Assembly (NCBI GenBank): GCA_046329235.1
Contig: JAXLVA010000001.1
Location: 744,001 to 808,000 of the forward strand
Direction: 5' to 3'
DNA from: JALONH01 sp046329235
GTDB lineage: Bacteria > Bacteroidota > Bacteroidia > Cytophagales > Cytophagaceae
Length of the DNA stretch: 64,000 nucleotides
Positions 17,845 through 25,558 of the stretch are shown here, piece by piece. Under the pieces are notes generated by a model that did no database searches, had not been told where the DNA came from, and worked only from the letters and a program-made list of their open reading frames with translations. Within the stretch, counting starts at the first letter, position 1, and each line of letters opens with the position of its first letter. Position numbers and translations under genes: made by a program.

Positions 17845-18024
17845 TATTTAGTATTTAGTATTTAGTATTTAGTATTTAGTATTTAGTATTTAGTATTTAG
17901 TATTTAGTATTTAGTATTTAGTATTTAGTATTTAGTATTTAGTATTTAGTATTTAGTATTTAGTATTTAGTATTTAGTATTTAGTATTTAGTATTTAGTA
18001 TTTAGTATTTAGTATTTAGTATTT
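17842..18024. repeat. long tandem heptamer array (TAGTATT)n, about 26 copies
   Basis: 183 bp of essentially perfect 7-bp repeats, TAGTATT on the plus strand. It begins at the stop codon of the upstream gene, in the same orientation relative to that gene as the array after ruvC. After 18024 come about 35 unrelated bases, then degenerate units (ACTAAATACTAG, CCTAAATACTA) reading into the stop of the convergent VOC gene. The units supply stop codons in all six frames. This is not a CRISPR array: there are no spacers. Confidence 0.97.
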
Positions 18025-18073
18025 TTCAACTTTGGTGAACAGCTTCCTTAGTCTAATAACTAAATACTAGCAC

Positions 18074-18511
18074 CTAAATACTATTTTGCTGCTGTTGTTG
18101 CTGCTGTTGTTGTTGTTGCTGCTGAGCTTCCATCCAAAATACTTCCCATATATGTCCGTCGGGATCTGTAAAGGTGCGGCCATACATAAAACCATGATCG
18201 TACATAGGTCTGCATTCTTTTGCTCCAAGTAAGATAGCTTTTTCTAATAGTGTATTCACTGCTTCTTTACTGTTGCGTTGAATGCCGATGATGGCAGCAG
18301 CCGTTTCCATAGGATTGGCCGCCGGTAGGTGTACGTTTTGACCAAAGAAGCCCGGACTCAAGAGCATGATATAACTATTGTTATTGACCACCATACAAGC
18401 GGCTTCATCGTTACTGTACATATCATTAAAGGAAAATCCTAGGGCATCATAAAAGAGACGACTTTTGGCTACATGGCGTACGCGAATGTTTAGGAATAGA
18501 GGCGCGTTCAT
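18074..18511 (-). CDS. VOC (glyoxalase/bleomycin-resistance fold) family protein with polyglutamine tail
   Basis: A 145-residue protein starting MNAPLFLNIRVRHVAKSRLFYDALGF, the first beta-alpha-beta module of the vicinal oxygen chelate fold. The second module ends in DHGFMYGRTFTDPDGHIWEVFWM, which carries the usual C-terminal glutamate. The start at 18511 matches homologues; an upstream in-frame ATG at 18574 would add 21 unsupported residues. The C-terminus is a run of 13 glutamines, then NSI and a stop lying in a TAGTATTTAG-type sequence. Catalytic role unknown; many relatives are putative dioxygenase- or lyase-like. Confidence 0.85.
   Translation of the reverse strand: MNAPLFLNIRVRHVAKSRLFYDALGFSFNDMYSNDEAACMVVNNNSYIMLLSPGFFGQNVHLPAANPMETAAAIIGIQRNSKEAVNTLLEKAILLGAKECRPMYDHGFMYGRTFTDPDGHIWEVFWMEAQQQQQQQQQQQQQNSI
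18086..18124 (-). repeat. CAA/CAG trinucleotide tract encoding 13 glutamines
   Basis: Thirteen consecutive glutamine codons, a mixture of CAA and CAG, form the end of the VOC gene. The interruptions slow slippage, but the tract is still a candidate variable-length region. It adjoins heptamer-derived sequence at the stop codon. Confidence 0.95.
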
Positions 18512-18599
18512 AAGTTGATAAATGTTTAAAGGTGGGTCTGTATTGAATATACGTAATGATTCAGGGGAATACAAACTTTGTAATTGCTTGTTTTTTTAA

Positions 18600-18644
18600 A
18601 ATCTAGTCAAAAAGTTTCCTTTTTGGAAACTTTTTGACTAGATT
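18600..18644. promoter_or_regulatory. perfect 20-bp inverted repeat upstream of higBA
   Basis: Arms at 18600-18619 and 18625-18644 are perfectly complementary around a TTTTT loop, starting AATCTAGTC and ending GACTAGATT. No T-run follows on either strand, so it is not an obvious terminator. It lies 24 nt before the HigB start, which suits an operator bound by the HigA antitoxin; a strong leader hairpin is the alternative. Confidence 0.6.
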
Positions 18645-18667
18645 GAGCGTTCAACTAAGCAAATGGA

Positions 18668-18970
18668 ATGAATATTATTAAAAGGCAAACGATTAATGTC
18701 TTGGGCGAAAAGTATCCTCGTGCCAAGAAGCAGTTAGATGTTTGGTATCATGAGGTCAAGAAGGCTAAATGGAACGATCCTGCAGATATCAAAAAAGAAT
18801 ATCCCAAAGCAAGTATATTGAAAAACAAAAGAGTTGTTTTTGATATTGTAGGAGGAGAGTATCGTTTGATAGTAAAAGTAGAGTATGACTTTAAAGCAGT
18901 ATTTATAATGTTTTTTGGGACACACCAAGAATATGATAAAATAAATGCTGAGACAGTAAGTAATTATTAA
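18668..18970 (+). CDS. higB: HigB-type toxin (mRNA interferase)
   Basis: A 100-residue RelE-superfamily protein of the HigB_toxin family. The block starting MNIIKRQTINVLGEKYPRAKK, then WYHEVKKAKW, KNKRVVFDIVGGEYRLIVKVEYD and FFGTHQEYDKI is characteristic. Members cleave mRNA on the ribosome and are inhibited by HigA. The toxin gene precedes the antitoxin, as is typical for higBA, with 11 nt between them. The 20-bp palindrome upstream is the likely autoregulatory site. Confidence 0.9.
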   Translation: MNIIKRQTINVLGEKYPRAKKQLDVWYHEVKKAKWNDPADIKKEYPKASILKNKRVVFDIVGGEYRLIVKVEYDFKAVFIMFFGTHQEYDKINAETVSNY

Positions 18971-18981
18971 TAGCCAACAAG

Positions 18982-19347
18982 ATGATGGAAATAAAGTTAA
19001 TCAAAACTAAGAGAGATTATTCTGCTGCTTTAAAAAGAGTAGAAGAGCTTTTTGAAGCGGGTACTAAGAAAGGAACGCCCAAAGGTAACGAGCTAGAAGT
19101 ATTGCTGCTATTAATCGAAAAATACGAAGATGATAATCATGTAATAGATGCTCCGGATCCTGTTGAAGCTATCAAGTTCAGAATGGAACAAATGAATTTA
19201 AAACCTAAAGATTTGGAGCCAATCATAGGGAATAAAAGTCTGGTGTCTAAAATATTAAATAAAAAAAGAACTTTGTCTTTAGCCATGATAAGAGAAATTC
19301 ACGATAAACTAAATATATCTACAGATGTGTTAATACAGGAGTATTGA
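18982..19347 (+). CDS. higA: HigA-type antitoxin with XRE-like HTH
   Basis: A 121-residue protein. Its C-terminal half contains a helix-turn-helix (about 75-115: MNLKPKDLEPIIGNKSLVSKILNKKR), and its N-terminal half is the acidic helical region found in HigA proteins paired with HigB_toxin. It should neutralise HigB and repress the operon. Start ATG ATG; the first is used here. The two HigA-like proteins at 51056 and 51525 share its overall architecture but have no toxin partner. Confidence 0.9.
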   Translation: MMEIKLIKTKRDYSAALKRVEELFEAGTKKGTPKGNELEVLLLLIEKYEDDNHVIDAPDPVEAIKFRMEQMNLKPKDLEPIIGNKSLVSKILNKKRTLSLAMIREIHDKLNISTDVLIQEY

Positions 19348-19466
19348 CATATCTATTTATTGCTTTTTTTAATAAAAAATAGTAATATGAATTTCAATTG
19401 AAACTTAACAACAACACAATAACCATTTTTAATGTTATATATTTTAAACTTTAACTATAATTAATT

Positions 19467-19733
19467 ATGAAAAAAGTAATGATTGCTGTTGCTATGTTAT
19501 CATTAGTGACTTTGGCTTCTTGTGAAAAAGAAAAAGCGTTGGAAGAAAAATTAGGTGGAGATTACGGTATGGATGATAACTACGGCCTAACGTCTCAAGA
19601 ATTTGCTCAGATCGATTCTATTAAGAAGGAGATTAAAGACGATATCAGAAGAGGCGATTCTTTAACCATTGCTGAATTGAAAATGGAAATCGAATTATTG
19701 AAAGAAGAAATTAAGTCATTGAAGAAAAAATAA
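19467..19733 (+). CDS. small lipoprotein with coiled-coil tail
   Basis: An 88-residue protein with a lipoprotein signal peptide (MKKVMIAVAMLSLVTLASC, lipidated Cys19), an acidic linker and a C-terminal coiled coil rich in Glu and Lys (about 50-88, ELKMEIELLKEEIKSLKKK). Probably outer-membrane or periplasmic and possibly oligomeric. No family recognised. It stands alone between higBA and the catalase and has its own terminator. Confidence 0.8.
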   Translation: MKKVMIAVAMLSLVTLASCEKEKALEEKLGGDYGMDDNYGLTSQEFAQIDSIKKEIKDDIRRGDSLTIAELKMEIELLKEEIKSLKKK

Positions 19734-19753
19734 GTTATATACTTAGATAAGAT

Positions 19754-19790
19754 AAAAGCCGCTGAAGTTTACTTTTAGCGGCTTTTATAT
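19754..19790 (+). terminator. terminator of the small lipoprotein gene
   Basis: AAAAGCCGCT (19754-19763) pairs with AGCGGCTTTT (19777-19786), followed by T-rich sequence, 20 nt after the stop codon. Confidence 0.9.
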
Positions 19791-19907
19791 TTTTACATGC
19801 ATAAGTAATACTTATGATTGTATAATTATTGTTGTTTATGATGATGATATGTTTTGCTCTATTTTTGATTCAATAAATAAAACACACAAGCGAAACATTT
19901 ATCAGAT

Positions 19908-21428
19908 ATGAGAAAATTAATGGTATCCATTATGTTGTTAGCCGGCTGTATGAGTGTAATGGCTCAGACTCCCATGACAACCAATACCGGAGCTCCGGTA
20001 GGAGATAATCAAAATTCATTAACTGTAGGGAATTCAGGACCGGTATTATTGGAAGATATTCATCTGGTAGAAAAATTAGCTACGTTTGACAGAGAACGTA
20101 TCCCGGAACGTGTAGTTCATGCTCGTGGTACAGGTGCTCACGGAGTGTTTGAATGTAAGGGTAATATGTCGGCTTATACCAAAGCCAAAGTATTTGGAGA
20201 AGTAGGAAAACAAACACCTGTATTTGTTCGCTTTTCAACGGTAGTACATGGACAAGGTTCTCCGGAAACTTTACGTGATCCACGTGGCTTTGCTACTAAG
20301 TTCTATACCGAAGAAGGTAACTATGATATCGTAGGGAACAACTTACCTGTATTCTTTATTCGTGATGCCATGAAGTTCCCTGATATGGTTCACTCCTTAA
20401 AACCATCACCGATCACTAACAAACAAGATCCGAATCGTTTCTTTGATTTCTTCTCGCACGTACCGGAAGCTACTCACATGTTGTTGCGTGTATATTCTGA
20501 TTACGGTACACCTGCCAGCTACAGAGAAATGAACGGTTCCAGTGTACATGCTTTCAAATGGATCAATGCTCAAAATGAAGTGGTATATGTCAAATATACA
20601 TGGGTATCCAAACAAGGCGAACGTAACTTAACCGCCGAAGAAGCTTCCAAGATTCAAGGGCAAGATTTCCAACATGCGACGACCGATTTGTACGAGAATA
20701 TAAAAAAAGGAAACTTCCCTAAGTGGGACTTGTATGTACAAGTCTTAAAGGCGGCCGATTTTGATAAATTAGATTACTCGCCATTAGACCCAACTAAAAT
20801 CTGGAGAACAGAAGATGCGCCGTTACAATTAGTAGGGACGATGACCTTAAACCGTATACCGGACAACTTCTTTGAATATACAGAGCAATCAGCTTTCTCT
20901 CCGGGCACATTAATCCCGGGTATTGAGCCTTCAGAAGATAAGTTGTTACAAGGACGTTTGTTCTCTTACTTCGATACACAACGTTACCGTATCGGGTCTA
21001 ACTTCCAACAGCTTCCGGTAAATGCACCTACCAATCAGGTGGTGTCAAACAATCAAGGTGGTTCGTTCTCGAATCGTGGTACTACATCCAATGTGAACTA
21101 TCAACCGTCTAGAGTACAAACATGGACAGAAGATACAACCAATCGCCATTCGCACCCACGTTATGGAGATGTAGCGATTACACAACAACGCATCACTAAA
21201 ACGAATAACTTCCAACAGGCAGGAGAGTTCTATCGAAATTTGGATGATAAACAAAAGGCAAACTTGGTAAAGAATCTATTAGGTGATTTATCTCAAGTAG
21301 AAAGTAAAGAAATCAAAGCTATTATGGTAGGTTATTTCTATATGGCCGATCGCAATTTAGGAATGGAGTTAGCTAAAGCATTGAAGTTAACCCGTGAAGA
21401 AGTTGAAATGTATTTTATGAAAAAATAA
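19908..21428 (+). CDS. katA: exported heme catalase
   Basis: A 506-residue clade-3-like heme catalase that disproportionates hydrogen peroxide. The active site is intact: His71 in VVHARGTGAHG, Asn145 in VGNNLPVFFIRD, and the proximal heme ligand Tyr354 in RLFSYFDTQRYRIG. An N-terminal export signal precedes the core (MRKLMVSIMLLAGCMSVMAQ). The LAGC segment could also be read as a lipobox at Cys14, so it is either periplasmic or a lipoprotein. The ankyrin gene follows after 4 nt and is also exported, a known catalase partner arrangement. About 120 bp of promoter region precede it; no clear OxyR site is recognisable. Confidence 0.95.
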   Translation: MRKLMVSIMLLAGCMSVMAQTPMTTNTGAPVGDNQNSLTVGNSGPVLLEDIHLVEKLATFDRERIPERVVHARGTGAHGVFECKGNMSAYTKAKVFGEVGKQTPVFVRFSTVVHGQGSPETLRDPRGFATKFYTEEGNYDIVGNNLPVFFIRDAMKFPDMVHSLKPSPITNKQDPNRFFDFFSHVPEATHMLLRVYSDYGTPASYREMNGSSVHAFKWINAQNEVVYVKYTWVSKQGERNLTAEEASKIQGQDFQHATTDLYENIKKGNFPKWDLYVQVLKAADFDKLDYSPLDPTKIWRTEDAPLQLVGTMTLNRIPDNFFEYTEQSAFSPGTLIPGIEPSEDKLLQGRLFSYFDTQRYRIGSNFQQLPVNAPTNQVVSNNQGGSFSNRGTTSNVNYQPSRVQTWTEDTTNRHSHPRYGDVAITQQRITKTNNFQQAGEFYRNLDDKQKANLVKNLLGDLSQVESKEIKAIMVGYFYMADRNLGMELAKALKLTREEVEMYFMKK

Positions 21429-21432
21429 GCAT

Positions 21433-21957
21433 ATGAAAAAGGCGTGGATATTATTAGTCACTATGTTGGTAACGCTTACGTTACACGCACAGCAAGCTTC
21501 TGTATTTGATATGGTACGTTCTAATGACGTACAAGCATTACAGAAAGTAGATTTCAAATCGATGAACATCGATACGGTAAATGCCGCAGGACATAGTTTA
21601 CTAATTGTGGCGGTGTATAATGGTAGTACTGCTTGTGTTGACTATTTAATTAGTCAAAAAGCATCCTTATCGATTCAAGATAAAGCCGGAAATACCGCAT
21701 TGATGGGAGCTTGTTTTAAGGGGAATACTGCCATGGTAGAAACCTTATTACGTGCGGGTGCGCCGGTGAACCAAGTGAACTACAATGAAGCTACGGCTTT
21801 GTTTTTTGCGGCTACCTTCGGACATACAGACATCGTGAAACGATTGTTGGATGCAGGAGCGCAAAAAGTAAGTAAAGATCGTTTTGGGAAGACGGCATTA
21901 GATTATGCTCGTGTTCAGGAACACAATGAAATAGTAGCCTTGTTGGAAAAGGAATAA
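21433..21957 (+). CDS. exported ankyrin-repeat protein, catalase partner
   Basis: A 174-residue protein with a signal peptide (MKKAWILLVTMLVTLTLHAQ) and about four ankyrin repeats (about 45-174: AAGHSLLIVAVYNGS, AGNTALMGACFKGN, NEATALFFAATFGH, FGKTALDYARVQEH). In Pseudomonas the periplasmic ankyrin protein AnkB is encoded beside a catalase and is needed for its full activity; by analogy this one probably assists the exported catalase. The gene lies 4 nt after katA and is followed by a strong terminator, so the pair forms one operon. Confidence 0.88.
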   Translation: MKKAWILLVTMLVTLTLHAQQASVFDMVRSNDVQALQKVDFKSMNIDTVNAAGHSLLIVAVYNGSTACVDYLISQKASLSIQDKAGNTALMGACFKGNTAMVETLLRAGAPVNQVNYNEATALFFAATFGHTDIVKRLLDAGAQKVSKDRFGKTALDYARVQEHNEIVALLEKE

Positions 21958-21990
21958 TAGAGCAGGCGGGCTAGCTGCTATGTTGAAGTG

Positions 21991-22023
21991 AAAAGCGCAA
22001 GATGAAAATCTTGCGCTTTTTTA
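21991..22023 (+). terminator. terminator of the catalase-ankyrin operon
   Basis: AAAAGCGCAAGAT (21991-22003), GAAA loop, ATCTTGCGCTTTT (22008-22020) with a T-run: a 13-bp perfect stem 33 nt after the ankyrin stop. Confidence 0.95.
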
Positions 22024-22095
22024 GTTTTAATCCAAAGCAAACCATCCTTCAACATATTTCGTAAATTAGTACTAAGAAAATTGTAGTACAGCAAT

Positions 22096-23160
22096 ATGCA
22101 AACAGCAAAACGACATTATGGCTTAGATATTTTACGAATCCTAGCTTGTTACATGGTTATTCAAGTGCATGCCGGTGAGTTTTATTATATAGGCCCTGTG
22201 GGCGAAGTTCTGAATACGCCTGAGGCACAAATTGTGGGTTGGATAAATTCCTTATTCAGAAGTTGCGTGCCTTTGTTTGTGATGCTTTCCGGTTATTTTT
22301 TATTTCCGGTAAATGATACAAAACAATTTCTTACTAAACGTCTTACGACGATTTTAATACCATTTGTGATATGGTCTGTCTTGTACGCTTTTTATCAGTA
22401 TGGGAGAGGAGTGACCAGTTTGCAAGATGCGTTTATAAACGTAGCCATGATTCCGTTGAATCTAGCTATGGAAACGGGGCACTTGTGGTTTGTGTATATG
22501 TTGATAGGTATTTACCTTTTTGCACCTATCATATCCGGCTGGATGGAAAAGTCTACGAAGCAGGAGATGCATTATTATATATTCTTTTGGGTGATTACAT
22601 TGATAGTTCCGTTCATACATCAGTTGTTCCCTTATATATGGGGAGAAGTGCCGTGGAATAATCATCCGATGTTACATTATTTTATGGGTTACATGGGTTA
22701 TGTAGTCGTGGCTAATTATTTGAAAAAGGTTCATCAACCTTCTACCAATAGTTACATATTTGCTATCGCTCTCATTGTAGTAGGTTATGCAATCACTACG
22801 TTTGGCTTTTTATATCGACTACCTACGCAGCACACTATTGCTGATTTAGAACTCACCTGGGATTTCAATACCATCAACATTGCAATGATGACGGTGGGGA
22901 TATTTATTCTGGTAAAAGATATCGCTATTGAAAAACAGGATTCGTATGGCATTTCTCTATTGCAGGACTTGTCTGCTAAAAGCTATGGCATGTACTTAGC
23001 TCATATCATGCTGTTGAATTTTGTACATGGGTTAATGATACCGTTGGAGTTGAGCTTATACCTTAAAATTCCCCTAGTGGCGATTGTAACATTTATCCTA
23101 ACCTATATGGTTGTTAAGTTGATTTCATACTTACCCAAGAGTAAATGGATCGTTGGGTAA
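22096..23160 (+). CDS. acyltransferase family 3 membrane protein
   Basis: A 354-residue integral membrane protein with about ten helices. The N-terminal block YGLDILRILACYMVIQVHAGEF contains the conserved D-R and H of acyltransferase-3 (OafA/WecH-type) proteins. Such enzymes O-acetylate or otherwise acylate surface glycans or other envelope molecules. The target is unknown. It is a single gene, with a terminator before it and a short repeat-like sequence after it. Confidence 0.88.
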   Translation: MQTAKRHYGLDILRILACYMVIQVHAGEFYYIGPVGEVLNTPEAQIVGWINSLFRSCVPLFVMLSGYFLFPVNDTKQFLTKRLTTILIPFVIWSVLYAFYQYGRGVTSLQDAFINVAMIPLNLAMETGHLWFVYMLIGIYLFAPIISGWMEKSTKQEMHYYIFFWVITLIVPFIHQLFPYIWGEVPWNNHPMLHYFMGYMGYVVVANYLKKVHQPSTNSYIFAIALIVVGYAITTFGFLYRLPTQHTIADLELTWDFNTINIAMMTVGIFILVKDIAIEKQDSYGISLLQDLSAKSYGMYLAHIMLLNFVHGLMIPLELSLYLKIPLVAIVTFILTYMVVKLISYLPKSKWIVG

Positions 23161-23174
23161 TCCTATTCCTCCGA

Positions 23175-23205
23175 GTGAGGGATAGGAGCGGTCCCTAAGG
23201 GTGAA
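23175..23205. repeat. short intergenic element sharing a 15-bp core with 34599
   Basis: The core GTGAGGGATAGGAGC (23175-23189) recurs with one change as GTGAGGGATAGCAGC at 34599-34613. Both copies are GC-richer than their surroundings and both lie a few bases after a stop codon. This copy appears truncated compared with the one at 34590. A dispersed intergenic element is the likely explanation. Confidence 0.5.
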
Positions 23206-23308
23206 TAATTAAGTTATTTGAGCATATTGCTGTCAAAACAAAAATTATGTAACTAATTATTATTTAATTATAACAGGTTTTTTGCTTTATTTTTTTTATT
23301 TTGTATAA

Positions 23309-23707
23309 ATGAAGAAGGTAATCTCCATATTAGTTATTATGATATACACATTTTCCGGTATCGGAATACCGGTGTATAGTCATTTTTGTGGAGATAAATT
23401 AGCATCTATCTCTTTGTTTGGAGAGGGTGGAACTACTAAAAAGTGTAATCAATGTGGCAAAAAATCGACGAAGGATTGTTGTAAAGACACTCGTCAAGTT
23501 TTGTCTATTGATGATTCCAATTCGGGTAAATTTTTAAAAATTGATTTGCCAAAATTTTCTGATTTTATTGCCTTTGGGTTGAATAATAATATTTCTGTAG
23601 ATGGCGAATTTTATTGGGTGGCGATTCATTCGGACAGTTTCTATGTTTATGAAACGGGGCCACCTAAAACTCCTATTTACATCTATATTCATTCTCTTTT
23701 AATTTAA
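23309..23707 (+). CDS. HYC_CC_PP family exported protein
   Basis: A 132-residue protein with an export signal (MKKVISILVIMIYTFSGIGIPVYS). It is followed by the spaced motifs that name this Bacteroidota family: HFC (the HYC position), CNQCGKKSTKDCC (the CC position) and GPPKTP (the PP position). The cysteines and histidine suggest metal binding in the periplasm. It is the first gene of the copper/silver island, so a role in metal capture or sensing is an inference from context. No enzymatic domain is seen. Confidence 0.82.
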   Translation: MKKVISILVIMIYTFSGIGIPVYSHFCGDKLASISLFGEGGTTKKCNQCGKKSTKDCCKDTRQVLSIDDSNSGKFLKIDLPKFSDFIAFGLNNNISVDGEFYWVAIHSDSFYVYETGPPKTPIYIYIHSLLI

Positions 23708-23879
23708 TTTTTTATCTGTCGTTTGGGCTAATCTGAAGGTTTAGCAAAGTTTCCATAATTAATTTCTTAATCAAGTATTGTTTGCTTGTATAAGCATGTT
23801 GTTTATTCTTTAAACTTCATGATATATACATGTGGTTCCATACATTTATTTAACTATTTAAAACTAAAAATATATCTAT

Positions 23880-24236
23880 ATGAAAACTATTAAAAGAATC
23901 TTAACAACTGTATTGGCGATTGCAATAAGCTTTTTTACTCTTCAAGTGAGTGCTAAAGTGTTGCATAATGAAACGCTTACCTTTAAAGTATATGGCAATT
24001 GCGAAATGTGTAAAAAACGTATCGAAACAGCCTTATCAAAGAGTACTGCTATCAAAAGTGCTATATGGGATGTAAAAACTAAAATGGTAACAGTTGTTTA
24101 CGATCCTCACGTTATTTCTATTGAGCAGATTCATCAACTGATAGCTGATGCCGGACATGATACTGATAAAATCAAAGCATCTGATGCTGTTTATAATAAG
24201 CTTCCGGTATGTTGTAAATACGATCGAAGAAAATAA
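23880..24236 (+). CDS. periplasmic heavy-metal-associated (HMA) domain protein
   Basis: A 118-residue protein with a signal peptide (to about residue 25, ending in VSA). A single ferredoxin-like HMA domain follows, with the metal site C41-E-M-C44 (GNCEMCKKRIETAL), and an extra C-terminal CC pair (LPVCCKYD) adds possible ligands. It probably binds Cu(I) or Ag(I) in the periplasm and hands it to the CusA pump, whose gene begins 49 nt later. Confidence 0.88.
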   Translation: MKTIKRILTTVLAIAISFFTLQVSAKVLHNETLTFKVYGNCEMCKKRIETALSKSTAIKSAIWDVKTKMVTVVYDPHVISIEQIHQLIADAGHDTDKIKASDAVYNKLPVCCKYDRRK

Positions 24237-24284
24237 CTCGAGTCGTTTATTAATTATAGGACGTAGAACTTAAACTACATAATA

Positions 24285-25556
24285 ATGATAGAAAAAATCA
24301 TTGATATATCTCTTAGGAATAGGGTGACTGTTCTTCTAATGGCTCTAGGCTTATTTGCTTGGGGTATATACTCGGTCAAAAAGAATCCCATTGATGCCAT
24401 ACCTGATTTGTCAGAAAATCAAGTGATAGTATTTACAGAATGGATGGGACGAAGCCCTCAAGTAATAGAAGATCAAGTTACCTATCCTTTAGTATCCAAT
24501 CTACAAGGGATTCCTAAAGTGAAGAATATTCGAGGTTCATCTATGTTTGGTATGAGTTTCGTCTATGTCATATTTGATGATAATACAGATATCTATTGGG
24601 CTAGGACAAGAGTTTTAGAACGATTGAATTATGCTCAAAAGTTATTGCCAAAAGAGGTGTCTCCTACACTAGGCCCTGATGGAACAGGTGTAGGACACAT
24701 ATTTTGGTATCATCTAGATGCACCCAATATGGATTTGGGTGAGCAAAGAGCTCTTCAAGATTGGTACATCAAATTTGCTTTACAAAATGTGCAAGGAGTA
24801 GCAGAGGTTGCTTCTTTTGGTGGTTTTCAAAAACAATATCAAATCACCATTGATCCTCATAAACTCACCTATTATAATCTTCAGTTGATGGATGTGTTGA
24901 AAGCAGTAAAAGAAAATAATAATGATGTAGGTGGTCGAAAATTCGAAATGACGGATATGGCTTATATTATACGTGGTTTAGGTTATATTAAGAATTTACA
25001 GGATGTCGAAAATATGCCTATTAGTACTAGAAACTCTATTCCTATTCGAGTAAAAGATATAGGTAGTGTTCAGATGGGAGGAGACTTACGTCTTGGAATT
25101 TTTGATATGGATGGGACTGGTGAAGTAGTTGGAGGAATTGTGGTGATGCGATATGGTGAAAATGCAGATAAGGTAATAAAAGATATTAAAGCAAAAATGA
25201 AGGAAGTGGAAAAAGGACTTCCTGATGGAGTAACGTTTAAAGTGTCTTACGATAGAAGTACTTTGATAGAAGAAGCTGTAGATTCTGTGAAAGGTACGCT
25301 GTATGAAGAGATGATAACCGTTTCCATAATTGTGTTGTTGTTTCTGTTTAACTGGCGGAGTGCATTAATTATCATCATTCAGTTGCCTATATCTGTAGCT
25401 GTAGGTTTTATCTTTTTAGAAGCATTTGGGATATCATCCAATATTATGTCATTAACAGGAATAGCACTGGCTATTGGAGTTGTAGTAGATGATGGTATAG
25501 TAATGGTTGAAAATGCGTACCGACATATTTCTGAGGAACAAGCTAAAAGAGATTGA
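24285..25556 (+). CDS. cusA: CusA/CzcA-type RND metal efflux pump, N-terminal part (frame broken)
   Basis: The first 423 residues of a heavy-metal RND transporter: membrane helix 1, the first periplasmic porter domain (PN1/PN2 with FTEWMGRSPQVIEDQVTYPL) and helices 2-4 ending in VVVDDGIVMVENAYRHISEEQAKRD. The frame stops at TGA 25554, in the cytoplasmic loop after helix 4. The rest of the pump continues at once in the -1 frame (25559-27493), so this is one gene of about 1,065 codons broken by a single-base change. Alternatively it is a two-piece pump, since the second piece has its own ATG right after the stop. It lies 49 nt after the HMA gene. Confidence 0.9.
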   Translation: MIEKIIDISLRNRVTVLLMALGLFAWGIYSVKKNPIDAIPDLSENQVIVFTEWMGRSPQVIEDQVTYPLVSNLQGIPKVKNIRGSSMFGMSFVYVIFDDNTDIYWARTRVLERLNYAQKLLPKEVSPTLGPDGTGVGHIFWYHLDAPNMDLGEQRALQDWYIKFALQNVQGVAEVASFGGFQKQYQITIDPHKLTYYNLQLMDVLKAVKENNNDVGGRKFEMTDMAYIIRGLGYIKNLQDVENMPISTRNSIPIRVKDIGSVQMGGDLRLGIFDMDGTGEVVGGIVVMRYGENADKVIKDIKAKMKEVEKGLPDGVTFKVSYDRSTLIEEAVDSVKGTLYEEMITVSIIVLLFLFNWRSALIIIIQLPISVAVGFIFLEAFGISSNIMSLTGIALAIGVVVDDGIVMVENAYRHISEEQAKRD

Positions 25557-25558
25557 GT

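Noticed and set aside
17842..18024. CRISPR array
   Set aside because: The repeat unit is 7 bp in uninterrupted tandem, with no spacers and no cas genes nearby.
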